Positions 52,521-61,444 of a stretch of 64,000 nucleotides of DNA are shown here, in pieces; within the stretch, counting starts at the first letter, position 1; each line of letters opens with the position of its first letter. The notes below the pieces were generated by a model. It was not told the DNA's origin. It ran no database searches and saw only the letters and a list, made by a program, of their open reading frames with translations. The DNA comes from Paraflavitalea soli. Lineage in GTDB: Bacteria > Bacteroidota > Bacteroidia > Chitinophagales > Chitinophagaceae. The stretch covers positions 4,654,546-4,718,545 of the forward strand of contig NZ_CP032157.1 of assembly GCF_003555545.1 (NCBI RefSeq), written 5' to 3'. The position numbers and the translations under genes were made by a program.

Positions 52521-53302
52521 TGCAAAAAAAACATGTACTGTTGTTCATCGCCTGCCTGCCTGTGGTGGCCGTATTGGGCCAGGGGAAAAAACGCAATATG
52601 CTGGGCTTGGAATTCCAGGGAAAGCTCTCCATGAATTACGATATATCGTTGACACAATTATTGAACGGTGGACCAACAGATGACCTGCTGGGATACGAGG
52701 ATCGCACATGCTACCTGCCAATCATTGGCCTATCGCTGTTCTTTGATAAACATTGGGGCTTAGACTTCAACTTTCAGGCAGTCATTTCCAATAAACCATC
52801 CCGCAAGGTCGACCAGTTTTCGAAACGGATGCAAGCTGAATACAGCAACCATTATTATGTGGACCCTTTTACCAGTGCTGGTTATACTGACCCGGGAGGC
52901 GCTATTCAACGGGGATTTTTAGGCCTGATCTACCGCCTCGAATCCAGACGCTTTTTTATGTACCCCAAATTTTCGTTGGGCATTACTTCTTTTGAGGCTA
53001 ACTATGGAAGAGCTTACCTGAAAGAGAAGGAGTCCAACAAAGAGTTAATGGTCTTTTATGCAACAGGCAAACCTAATAGAGACCACTTTACAATAGCGGC
53101 CTCTTCCGCATTCGGCTACAAACTATGTAAGTGGCTTTACTTTAATGTAGACCTGCAAACCTCCTGGTACAAGACCAATATCTCATACATCAAGACGATC
53201 ACAGACCTTGAGTCGGGACAAGTCACCAGCGAATCCATCCGTTACAAAAAGAATATCTTCAACCTGGGCCTTGGCGGCGGCTTTATCGTCAGCATAAAAT
53301 AA
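52520..53302 (+). CDS. Outer-membrane beta-barrel protein of unknown function
   Basis: 260 residues, signal peptide (LLFIACLPVVAVLGQ). Alternating strands with aromatic ends: MLGLEFQGKLSMNYDISL, IGLSLFFDKHWGLDFNFQAVIS, RRFFMYPKFSLGITSFEANYG, HFTIAASSAFGYKLCKWLYFNVDLQTSW and the end KKNIFNLGLGGGFIVSIK. Fits a small eight- to ten-strand barrel. Coupled by a 1-nt overlap with the lipoprotein gene. No function can be assigned. Confidence 0.7.
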   Translation: MQKKHVLLFIACLPVVAVLGQGKKRNMLGLEFQGKLSMNYDISLTQLLNGGPTDDLLGYEDRTCYLPIIGLSLFFDKHWGLDFNFQAVISNKPSRKVDQFSKRMQAEYSNHYYVDPFTSAGYTDPGGAIQRGFLGLIYRLESRRFFMYPKFSLGITSFEANYGRAYLKEKESNKELMVFYATGKPNRDHFTIAASSAFGYKLCKWLYFNVDLQTSWYKTNISYIKTITDLESGQVTSESIRYKKNIFNLGLGGGFIVSIK

Positions 53303-53394
53303 TAGCCACTAGTACTTGCTTCTTTACTCAGTGCTTTTAAGCAGCAGCAAGATATACTGCCAGCGCATTCCAATTGATAGTATAGCAGACAGGT

Positions 53395-55320
53395 TTATTG
53401 GACCATTATTTTTTTAGTGGTGATCCCTTTGTCCGTTATCACCTGCACACAGTAGGCGCCGGCTTTCAGGAACCGGTGTACAGGCAATGTCTGAACACCC
53501 CGCACCTTTGTTTCGAACAATTGTTGCCCTGTCTTATTGATGACACGGATGGCTACCTGATCTGCAGGAGAAAAACCGTTGAAACGTATGGTAAAGTTTC
53601 CATCACCCGAAGGATTGGGAAATACCTGTACCAGCTTGTCCTGTGGATCAATATCCACCACACCCGTTACACTGCCCTTATCTACTATTACAAAACTTGC
53701 TGACCGCGGTGGTATGCTCAATTTCACATCATTTTCAGCAAGTGCAGCATTAGCTTTCAGGTCCAGGTAATTGGCAGGTCCGCCAGCCACACCTGCCGGC
53801 CCATTCCCGTTGACCAGCACCTTACGCGAAAACTCTCCATTGTCTGTATCCCCGGTAAGCGTGTACCAGTAATAACGGTCACCGGAATAGAAGTTCTGAA
53901 AATTAAGTTTCACCAATTGCGTGCTTGTGCCTTTATTGACGATCACCACTCCCATTTGTCCTGAACTGAATGTAGAAGCATAACTAACTATATCATTGTT
54001 GCCGGTTACTGAAGAGGTTACCATCTGATCACCAAAGTATTTACGGAAATAATACATATGGTAAAAAGATGGCCGGGGTGCCCAGGTGGCAGCCCCGGGC
54101 TCATTGCCTGTGCTGAAAGTTCCATGGTCATTGCCGTTATCCCATCCGTTGGCCAGATCCCACCGGGAAGCCTGACCGTATTTATTTTTGATCAACTCAC
54201 CCAGCGTTAAGGTAGCATGAAGGCCATTGACATGAGATACCATTTGTTTGGAACCTACCGCAAAGATGTTCCACTCCGTTAAAGCAATGGGTTTCAGCGG
54301 TACCCCACCCTGCTGTGTAGTGGTGCGCATATAGTTCATCATATTTTGCGTTTCCGTCGCTGCTGTATTGAGGATTACGCTGGCGCTAGAATTTTCATTG
54401 TAGGGAGTATAATAAGAATGCACTATGTAAAAATCTGCCGCATTGCCGGCTTTGCCGAAATACCCGCTGTTCCAGGTCCTGTCTACCGGGTTCCAGGAAC
54501 TCACGGCATCATATTGGATCAGCTGGGCGCCAATATAGATAGTGGCGCCTTTCTCAGTAGCCGCCTTACGCATGGAATCGATAAATACTTTGATGTGCTG
54601 CCCGTACAGTTCGCCGCTGATGATCTCCGGCTGGCCATCCTTGTTTTTAGTCACATCAATTTTATAGCCTGCCTGCCAGGGGCCTGCATCTTCATTGCCT
54701 ATCTCCCAAAACTTTGTGCGACCATTATCATACCGCACCCAGTCTGCAGCCAGGTGAGCGGCCTGCTTTACCGGATCGGCGCTGGTACCATACCGGGCAT
54801 AACTGTAATTGACGGTGATAATGCCCTTGCTACCGGTTTGCTGCAGCATAGCATAGTAATTGTCGAGCGAGAGCGTCCAGCCGGCTGTATTCTTGCCATA
54901 CCAATATCCCGCCAGGACTTTCTTGCCATCGGAATCATACAGCGAATCCGGTACATCCACAGGCGGTACACCAGGCAAGCCATTCCAGAAATACACACTG
55001 CTGATATTTCCCCCGGGCATACGGATAATGCCGGGAGCGAGGTTTTTAATGTGATCGATCAATACCGGCTCTGTCACCATTTGCGTCATATACGGATTGG
55101 CATTGTTGCCAAAAAGATACCCCGGCACTTTAGTGATCACATTATTGGCATCTACCGTTATTGTTACTGCCGGTGTGCCGGTGGGTTTAGCTACATTGTT
55201 GAAAGCAGGGGCCGTAATGTTAATAGGCTGCCAATCATTAAGAAAAAAGCCGGGATCCTGGGCATATCCCAGGACCCGGCACCAAACTGCTAACACGAAA
55301 ACGAATATTCTTTTTCTCAC
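53395..55320 (-). CDS. T9SS-exported alpha-L-arabinofuranosidase-like glycosidase
   Basis: 641 residues with signal peptide. TIM-barrel of clan GH-A: GIIRMPGGNISSVYFWNG, GIITVNYSYARYG, KFWEIGNEDAGPWQ (acid/base Glu in NE) and KPIALTEWNIFAV (nucleophile Glu in TEWN). The MPGG and GNED patterns fit GH51-like enzymes, though the exact family is not sure. A beta-sandwich follows (VVIVNKGTSTQLVKLNF) and then a T9SS type A sorting domain (VQVFPNPSGDGNFTIRFNG ... KKIMVQ). So the enzyme is exported to the cell surface, unlike the lipoprotein enzymes of PUL 1. Last gene of PUL 2. Confidence 0.8.
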   Translation of the reverse strand: MRKRIFVFVLAVWCRVLGYAQDPGFFLNDWQPINITAPAFNNVAKPTGTPAVTITVDANNVITKVPGYLFGNNANPYMTQMVTEPVLIDHIKNLAPGIIRMPGGNISSVYFWNGLPGVPPVDVPDSLYDSDGKKVLAGYWYGKNTAGWTLSLDNYYAMLQQTGSKGIITVNYSYARYGTSADPVKQAAHLAADWVRYDNGRTKFWEIGNEDAGPWQAGYKIDVTKNKDGQPEIISGELYGQHIKVFIDSMRKAATEKGATIYIGAQLIQYDAVSSWNPVDRTWNSGYFGKAGNAADFYIVHSYYTPYNENSSASVILNTAATETQNMMNYMRTTTQQGGVPLKPIALTEWNIFAVGSKQMVSHVNGLHATLTLGELIKNKYGQASRWDLANGWDNGNDHGTFSTGNEPGAATWAPRPSFYHMYYFRKYFGDQMVTSSVTGNNDIVSYASTFSSGQMGVVIVNKGTSTQLVKLNFQNFYSGDRYYWYTLTGDTDNGEFSRKVLVNGNGPAGVAGGPANYLDLKANAALAENDVKLSIPPRSASFVIVDKGSVTGVVDIDPQDKLVQVFPNPSGDGNFTIRFNGFSPADQVAIRVINKTGQQLFETKVRGVQTLPVHRFLKAGAYCVQVITDKGITTKKIMVQ

Positions 55321-55343
55321 GTCGTATAGTTAAAAGCAAAGCC

Positions 55344-56552
55344 TTATTTTACGATCTTATATACGCGAATATTATCAATAGCTATATCCAGTTTATCAAT
55401 GGGCGTTGCAGTATCATTCACAAACATGAATTTTGCGATCTCATCAATGCCGCCAATTACATCACTTACTTTTGCTGCCTGATCGCCTGCTCCATCCGTA
55501 CCGCTGGCAGATTTTTTCCTGAATTCACTCAAAGGCACGGTAACAGTTATCCAGCCAGTGGACTTGAATCCCGGCTGTGTTTTCCAGGGCTCATACCGGT
55601 ACATGTACACCCAGGTATCATTAGGGGGCGGGCCGATAAGTAATACGCCGGTAGACCAGGGCTCTTTCACATAGATATCAAATTTCATAGCATAGTTAGC
55701 AGCGGGATTATTCAATTCAGAAGCCGGCAGCCAGTCTTTTGCGTTGGTAATTACCCCTCTTTTGCCATTCCACCAATCCCAGTTATTGCCTGAAATGGCA
55801 TCCTGCTGCAGGTGGGCATATTTACCATGGTTGCCTGGAAACAAACCCGCATCATCCGTGATCGTACAACCCCAGGAAAAATTATTGATATTATCGAAGT
55901 TGGAGATCATGCCCGTAGCATAATCATTGAACAGAAAAAGGGAAGTGCCTGTCCCGAATTTTGTAACTACCTGCAGCGGGCCCGCCTGGGTAACACCAGC
56001 GGGTACCGTTACATCTATTGAAGTGCCCGCAGCCACTGTACCCAGGTTGGTAGTGACCGCTATACCTCCGGGAAAGATCACTTTCTCCACAAAAAAGAAG
56101 TTATTACCCCTGATGGTAATACGCTCTCCTGCCAGGGCATTTTCATTGGAAGCTGATAAAAGTACAGCAGGAGGTGGCACAACAGGGAAGTTAAATACCA
56201 CCTCTCCATTCCTGGTAACAACCTTCACCGTGTTCAACTGGGCTGGGTCGAGGCTTGCAAAAGGCATATCGGCAGGGATGGTCACTACGATATTGTCATC
56301 GGCCAGCAAGGCGGAATTAAAGGGAGTGGGATACCCATTGAAATAGATACGCGTGGTAGAAGCAAATCCATTGCCCTGGATGACCACTGTTTGACCGGGA
56401 CCTGCCAGGGTAAGTGTAGAATCGTTGGGAGCCGGGCTAATGGCCCTCAGCTTTGTAATGACCGGCTTGCCGTCACTGTCCTTTTTACAGGCCCACAAGC
56501 CTGTCAGCAGAACCAACAGCAGTACTAGTATAGGAAAATTATATTTGCGCAT
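55344..56552 (-). CDS. Surface glycan-binding lipoprotein with IPT/TIG domains (PUL 2)
   Basis: 402 residues. Lipobox TGLWAC (C22). Two IPT/TIG domains (~35-115 and ~120-205: LAGPGQTVVIQGNGFASTTRIYFNG; NALAGERITIRGNNFFFVEKVIFPGG) and a C-terminal jelly-roll (FSWGCTITDDAGLFPGNHGKYAHLQ; MKFDIYVKEPWSTG; WITVTVPLSEFRKK; IDNIRVYKI) like a carbohydrate-binding module. This is the SusE/SGBP position after SusD. Binds the target polysaccharide outside the cell. Confidence 0.88.
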   Translation of the reverse strand: MRKYNFPILVLLLVLLTGLWACKKDSDGKPVITKLRAISPAPNDSTLTLAGPGQTVVIQGNGFASTTRIYFNGYPTPFNSALLADDNIVVTIPADMPFASLDPAQLNTVKVVTRNGEVVFNFPVVPPPAVLLSASNENALAGERITIRGNNFFFVEKVIFPGGIAVTTNLGTVAAGTSIDVTVPAGVTQAGPLQVVTKFGTGTSLFLFNDYATGMISNFDNINNFSWGCTITDDAGLFPGNHGKYAHLQQDAISGNNWDWWNGKRGVITNAKDWLPASELNNPAANYAMKFDIYVKEPWSTGVLLIGPPPNDTWVYMYRYEPWKTQPGFKSTGWITVTVPLSEFRKKSASGTDGAGDQAAKVSDVIGGIDEIAKFMFVNDTATPIDKLDIAIDNIRVYKIVK

Positions 56553-56581
56553 GTTGCGGATATTATGGTGTTAGGAATGTA

Positions 56582-58201
56582 TTAATCGGGCAAGACACTG
56601 AAATCAAATGCAACAGGAGGTTTTGCCAGGTTAGGCGCTTTTACCAGTTCAGCTTCCGGCAAAGGCAAATACATTGTTTGATCAGTAACCGGGTATTTCT
56701 TGGTATCATATACCGCTGTCCAGGTACGCGGATTGGTAGTGCCCGTATTGTAGGTCAGTGTATACGCTCCTTTGTCCTGGTCATCGATAATGGCTTTGGC
56801 CTTGGTGGGATTGAAATAATACAAACGCATCAACTCATACCAATAGATCCCTTCGAACACCGTTTCAATTCTTTTCTCCAGGAAGATATCATCAAAGGTG
56901 ATGGATGCTTTCGCAGGCATACCAGCCCTTGTGCGTACAGCATTGTAATACTTTAATGCTTCTGCATCGGCTGTACTGGCCGCATCGCCCAAAATAGATT
57001 CTGCATAAATGAGGTACACTTCTGCCAGGCGCAACATATAGGTATTGATGTAAGCGCACATCTCACTGCCCTTGCCCCCATTGTCCTTAACAGAACCAAT
57101 AATGTATTTCTTGGTATTGGCTACATCAGTGGCCGTGAAATTATAACCGCCGAGGTCTTTGCGTATCTCCGGATAAAAATCACCCTGGAACATAAAGGTG
57201 GCTTTGCGCCGTACGGAATCGGCAGGATTGGCCAGGTAATATTTAATCAGGTTGGCCGAGGCACCATGGGCTGCACCCCATCCATCCCAGCTACCGGTAA
57301 TATCTCCGTTGCGGGCCATATAGGCCTGGAAAGAATTATTAATGCCCCAGGGGTCTTTGATAGGCATCCACTGGATGGAGAACAAACTTTCTTTGTTGTT
57401 CTTTGAACTGTTGTGGTTCTCCCCACGAAACAGATCATAATAATTTGGCTCCAGTACAAAGGGGCTGTTGCGTATCACATCGCCTGCATAATATTTGGCG
57501 CTGTCCAGGTCCGTCTTGCGACGAGTGCCCGGACTTCCTACACCGGCGCGGGTGAGATACATACGGGCCAGCATGCCTTCGGCAGAGTACTTGGTGATCC
57601 GGCCCTCAGCAAAAGCGGTGATGGGCAAATTCTTAGCCGCATAGGTCATGTCCTTAATGATCAGCTCCCAGATGCTTTCAATGGTATTGCGAGGCACATT
57701 AGGATCGCCCATCTGTTTTACATTGTCGTAGATGATGGGCACAGCACCCCAGTTGCTCACCAGGAAGTAATAGCCCAGGCCGCGCATAAAACGGCATTCT
57801 GCAATAGCGCCACGCCTTACATCATCCGGAACCGTGGTGGCGTTGTTGCGGATATTGGCCATTGTCTGATTGCTCTGCGCAATGATCTTATAGAAAGACT
57901 TATAGGCGGGCAATAAAGTGTTTACATCCGTGGCCGATATAGCAAAACGATAGAATGCATCACGATCATTAGAGATCATATTGCCACCACGCGCATCGCC
58001 AAATGACAATGCAGCTTTGTCATTGTAATCAAACCATACGATATTATAAAGAGGCGCAGTACCGGCCCTTACTTCATCGGTGGTCTTATAAAAGATATCC
58101 GCTATCAGCTGGTCTTCCGGAGGCCTGTTGAGGAATTCTTTGTTACAGGACTGGGCCGCCACCAGCGTCAGCAACAGTAATATGGTTAAAAGCTTATTCA
58201 T
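56582..58201 (-). CDS. SusD-family glycan-binding lipoprotein (PUL 2)
   Basis: 539 residues from the ATG at 58201 (an in-frame ATG three codons earlier is less likely). Lipobox AAQSC (C19), then NKEFLNRPPEDQLIADIFYKTTDEV. SusD blocks: CRFMRGLGYYFLVSNWGAVPIIYDNV, AEGMLARMYLTRAGVG, YMLRLAEVYLIYAESILG and EKRIETVFEGIYWYELMRLYYF. Only distantly like the PUL 1 SusD. Lies 20 nt after its SusC. Confidence 0.94.
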   Translation of the reverse strand: MNKLLTILLLLTLVAAQSCNKEFLNRPPEDQLIADIFYKTTDEVRAGTAPLYNIVWFDYNDKAALSFGDARGGNMISNDRDAFYRFAISATDVNTLLPAYKSFYKIIAQSNQTMANIRNNATTVPDDVRRGAIAECRFMRGLGYYFLVSNWGAVPIIYDNVKQMGDPNVPRNTIESIWELIIKDMTYAAKNLPITAFAEGRITKYSAEGMLARMYLTRAGVGSPGTRRKTDLDSAKYYAGDVIRNSPFVLEPNYYDLFRGENHNSSKNNKESLFSIQWMPIKDPWGINNSFQAYMARNGDITGSWDGWGAAHGASANLIKYYLANPADSVRRKATFMFQGDFYPEIRKDLGGYNFTATDVANTKKYIIGSVKDNGGKGSEMCAYINTYMLRLAEVYLIYAESILGDAASTADAEALKYYNAVRTRAGMPAKASITFDDIFLEKRIETVFEGIYWYELMRLYYFNPTKAKAIIDDQDKGAYTLTYNTGTTNPRTWTAVYDTKKYPVTDQTMYLPLPEAELVKAPNLAKPPVAFDFSVLPD

Positions 58202-58221
58202 ATACAGCAATTTTAGGATGG

Positions 58222-61200
58222 TTAGAAATCAGCCGTAAGGCTGAATGAATACATTTTAGTCGAAGGATAACGGCCATCATCTACACCTACCGTGAGCGAT
58301 CCATAATTGGGTGTCATCCCAATTTCAGGATCATAGCCTTTATACTTCGTAAACGTATGCAGGTTTTGTACACCGGCAGATACCTTCAGGTTGCGCATGG
58401 CCACTTTGGAAGCCCATCTGGCCGGCAGGAAATATGACAAGGTCACATTCTTGATACGAACATAGGAGCCATCTTCTATATACCATTGCGAAGCCCGGTT
58501 ATTGCCATTAGCGATATTGGTAGTAATACGGGAGATCTGGTAACCGGGATTGGTGACCGTGGTATTCTGATCGGCAGCATTAAGGCTGCTCGGCCGCGCA
58601 AAATTGGCTACAGATTTAAAGTAGTTACTATATACTGCTGTACCCTGGGGGTTCTCATTGCGGTAGCGGGTATAGTTGTATACGTCATTGCCCTGTACAC
58701 CGATAATGAGTACACTGAGGTCAAAGTTCTTATAGGAGAAAGTGTTGGTGAACCCAAAGGTGAATTTGGGCCAGGGGTTACCGATCACCACGCGGTCATT
58801 CTGATCTATTTTACCATCAGGCTTTCCGTCGGGGCCGCTCACATCCCTGAACTTGAGGTCACCAGGCCAGGTGCCCTGTGCAGGATCAACCAGCATGGTA
58901 CCACTGGCCAGCTGTATGGCATGGCCCTTGATCTCAGGAATATTCTGGAATATGCCATCTACGATATAACCGGTGAGCATGGCAGCAGGCTGCCCTACCT
59001 TGGAAGAACTAATGAGTGAGCTGGTACCATACGTACTGTTGATCGGCGTACTGTTATACAGTTCTGTGATCTTATTGCGGTCTACTGAAAAGTTCAGGCC
59101 TGTTCTCCAGGTGAAGGGTTTTTCAATATTGACCGTATTGATGGTAACACCAAATCCTTTGTTCTCCATGGACCCTACGTTGGAAGTAGGGAAGCGGATA
59201 TAACCGGAAGAATACGACATATCGCCACCGGAATAGAAAGGATAATCATTGGTAGTGAGCAGGTCGGTGATCTTCTTAATATAGAAATCAGCAATGATCT
59301 CTACCCGGTTATTGAACAGGCGGGCATCAAAACCAATATTGGTGGTAGTAGCATTTTCCCATTTGAGATAGGGATTGGAAAAATTGGCCGACAGATAACC
59401 AGTACCGGCAGCAGTGGGTACACTGTACAAGCTGGCATAATATCCTGCACCCGATGAGTTGCCGCTGAGACCATACTCTACGCGTAGTTTGAGGTCGTTC
59501 AGCACTTCCACATTTTGCAGGAACTTTTCCTGTGATACCCTCCAGGCGGCAGAGAAAGATGGGAAATATCCCCAGCGATTCTCAGGTCCAAAGTTGGAAG
59601 ATCCATCAGCACGCATCGTAGCCTGCAGGATATACTTGTCGTTGTATACATAATTGGCACGGCCAAACCACGACTCGCGGGCATTGGAACCTTTTGAACT
59701 GCTATTGGTGGCTGTCAGCGCATCACCACCCACCAGTTCCTGTACAGCATTGGTTACAAAATTGCGGCGCAGGCCGTTCAATCCTTCATACCCATTCTCT
59801 GTAGCTTCATGTCCGGCCATGGCGGTGATGGCATGTTTGCCTATTTTAAGGTCATACTGCAGCCTTGACTGCAGCCCCCACCAATAACTGTTGCCACTGG
59901 AGCGGCTTGCCTCCGTAGTAGTATTCTCAAATCCGTTGAACTTATAGGAAGGTTTGAAAATATAACCGTTGGTGTATTGGTAAAACGTATTGAACTCATT
60001 GTGGAATACCAGCCCCTTCATCAGGGTAATGTCGGCATATAAGCCGCCTACAAACGCCATCGACTTATTGCGGTTGTCGTTGATAGAAGCCAGGGCCACC
60101 GGATTGGTATACTGGTATTGCGTGTTCACAGGTCCGCCCCAGCTGCCATCAGGATTGGTAACAGGTACAGCAGGATTCTGACCAATGGCAATATTAAGCA
60201 GGTCACCATTGCTGGTATTGACCACTTCTTTGGTTTGGTTCACATTCAGGTTGGCGCCGATCTTCAACCAGCGGCGTGTTTGATTATCCAGGTTGAGCCG
60301 CACAGAATAACGTTCAAAGCCCGACCCTTTTACTACCCCTTCCTGTTTGAAATACTCCACGCCGGTATAGAACGTAGTGCGTTCATTACCGCCGCTTACA
60401 CCCAGGCCGTATTTCTGTAATAAAGTCCTACGGAACAAAGCGTTTTGCCAGTCTGTTCCCTTGCCCAATATAGAGGGGTCTGCAAAAGTTGGTTCAAATT
60501 GCGCGCCGCCTGCTTTCGCAAATTCGTTACGATAAGTGGCATATTCCTGTAAGTCCATTACCGGTACTTTTGCAGGCTTATCCTGGATAGTGGCCAGGCT
60601 GCTGAAGGCGACCTTGGTTTCGCCCGACTTACCTCTTTTGGTGGTAATGAGGATCACCCCGTTGGCGCCAACCGCACCATAGATAGCAGTAGCCGACGGG
60701 CCCTGCAATACACTCATGGTCTCTATATCATCCGGGTTGATGCCCGAGAGGATATTAGAAGAAGTGCTGGCGCCGCTCGACGGGTTTTCGGGTTTTATCT
60801 GAACCCCGTCAATAACGTACAAAGGCTGGTTGGAATAGTTGATGGAGTTAACACCCCGGATCATGACAGAAGCCGCCGCACCAGGCTGACCACTGTTGGA
60901 AGTAACGTATACGTTGGCTGCCCGTCCCTGCAAGCCTTGTTCCAGTGTAGTATTCACCGTACGTTGAATATCGCTGGCTGATACTGTTACCTGCGAACTG
61001 CTAAGGTCGGTTTTCTTCATACGGCCATATCCTACCACTACTACATCCTGCAGGTCATTGTAATCCTCCTCCAGCCTGATGTCCATGTCGGATCGGCCGG
61101 ATACTTTTACCTCCTTACTGGCATAACCAATGGAGCTTATCACCAGTATATCACCGGTCTTAGCTTCAAGGGTAAATGCACCAGCCTGATTGGTGGAGAC

Positions 61201-61392
61201 TGAAGTACTGGTCCCTTTGATGGTAACCGACGCAGACAGTATCGGTTCATCAGTTAATTTAGTGGTCACTTTACCAGTAATTTTTCTTTTAGCAGTTCCG
61301 TCTTGTGCGTAACCTTGTGAGATGGCCAACAGGCACAATACCAGCGCCCATAGTATGACAGCCGGCTTGTTGACAGTTTTGGTTTTTTTCAT
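58222..61392 (-). CDS. SusC-family TonB-dependent transporter (PUL 2)
   Basis: 1056 residues. Signal peptide, regulatory-like domain (KRKITGKVTTKLTDEPILSASVTIKG), TonB-box-like LQDVVVVGYGRMKK, plug (LEQGLQGRAANVYVTSNSGQPGAAASVMIRGVNSI in parts; DDIETMSVLQGPSATAIYGAVGANGVILITT) and a barrel ending KMYSFSLTADF. It lies 52 nt after the GH31 gene, so it is not the first gene of its transcript. No promoter with the TTCG-N19-TACAATTG form was seen in that gap. Confidence 0.95.
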   Translation of the reverse strand: MKKTKTVNKPAVILWALVLCLLAISQGYAQDGTAKRKITGKVTTKLTDEPILSASVTIKGTSTSVSTNQAGAFTLEAKTGDILVISSIGYASKEVKVSGRSDMDIRLEEDYNDLQDVVVVGYGRMKKTDLSSSQVTVSASDIQRTVNTTLEQGLQGRAANVYVTSNSGQPGAAASVMIRGVNSINYSNQPLYVIDGVQIKPENPSSGASTSSNILSGINPDDIETMSVLQGPSATAIYGAVGANGVILITTKRGKSGETKVAFSSLATIQDKPAKVPVMDLQEYATYRNEFAKAGGAQFEPTFADPSILGKGTDWQNALFRRTLLQKYGLGVSGGNERTTFYTGVEYFKQEGVVKGSGFERYSVRLNLDNQTRRWLKIGANLNVNQTKEVVNTSNGDLLNIAIGQNPAVPVTNPDGSWGGPVNTQYQYTNPVALASINDNRNKSMAFVGGLYADITLMKGLVFHNEFNTFYQYTNGYIFKPSYKFNGFENTTTEASRSSGNSYWWGLQSRLQYDLKIGKHAITAMAGHEATENGYEGLNGLRRNFVTNAVQELVGGDALTATNSSSKGSNARESWFGRANYVYNDKYILQATMRADGSSNFGPENRWGYFPSFSAAWRVSQEKFLQNVEVLNDLKLRVEYGLSGNSSGAGYYASLYSVPTAAGTGYLSANFSNPYLKWENATTTNIGFDARLFNNRVEIIADFYIKKITDLLTTNDYPFYSGGDMSYSSGYIRFPTSNVGSMENKGFGVTINTVNIEKPFTWRTGLNFSVDRNKITELYNSTPINSTYGTSSLISSSKVGQPAAMLTGYIVDGIFQNIPEIKGHAIQLASGTMLVDPAQGTWPGDLKFRDVSGPDGKPDGKIDQNDRVVIGNPWPKFTFGFTNTFSYKNFDLSVLIIGVQGNDVYNYTRYRNENPQGTAVYSNYFKSVANFARPSSLNAADQNTTVTNPGYQISRITTNIANGNNRASQWYIEDGSYVRIKNVTLSYFLPARWASKVAMRNLKVSAGVQNLHTFTKYKGYDPEIGMTPNYGSLTVGVDDGRYPSTKMYSFSLTADF

Positions 61393-61444
61393 ATGTGATC
61401 GTTTACATTTTGCAAGAAACCTTGTGTATTTCTGAATAACTATT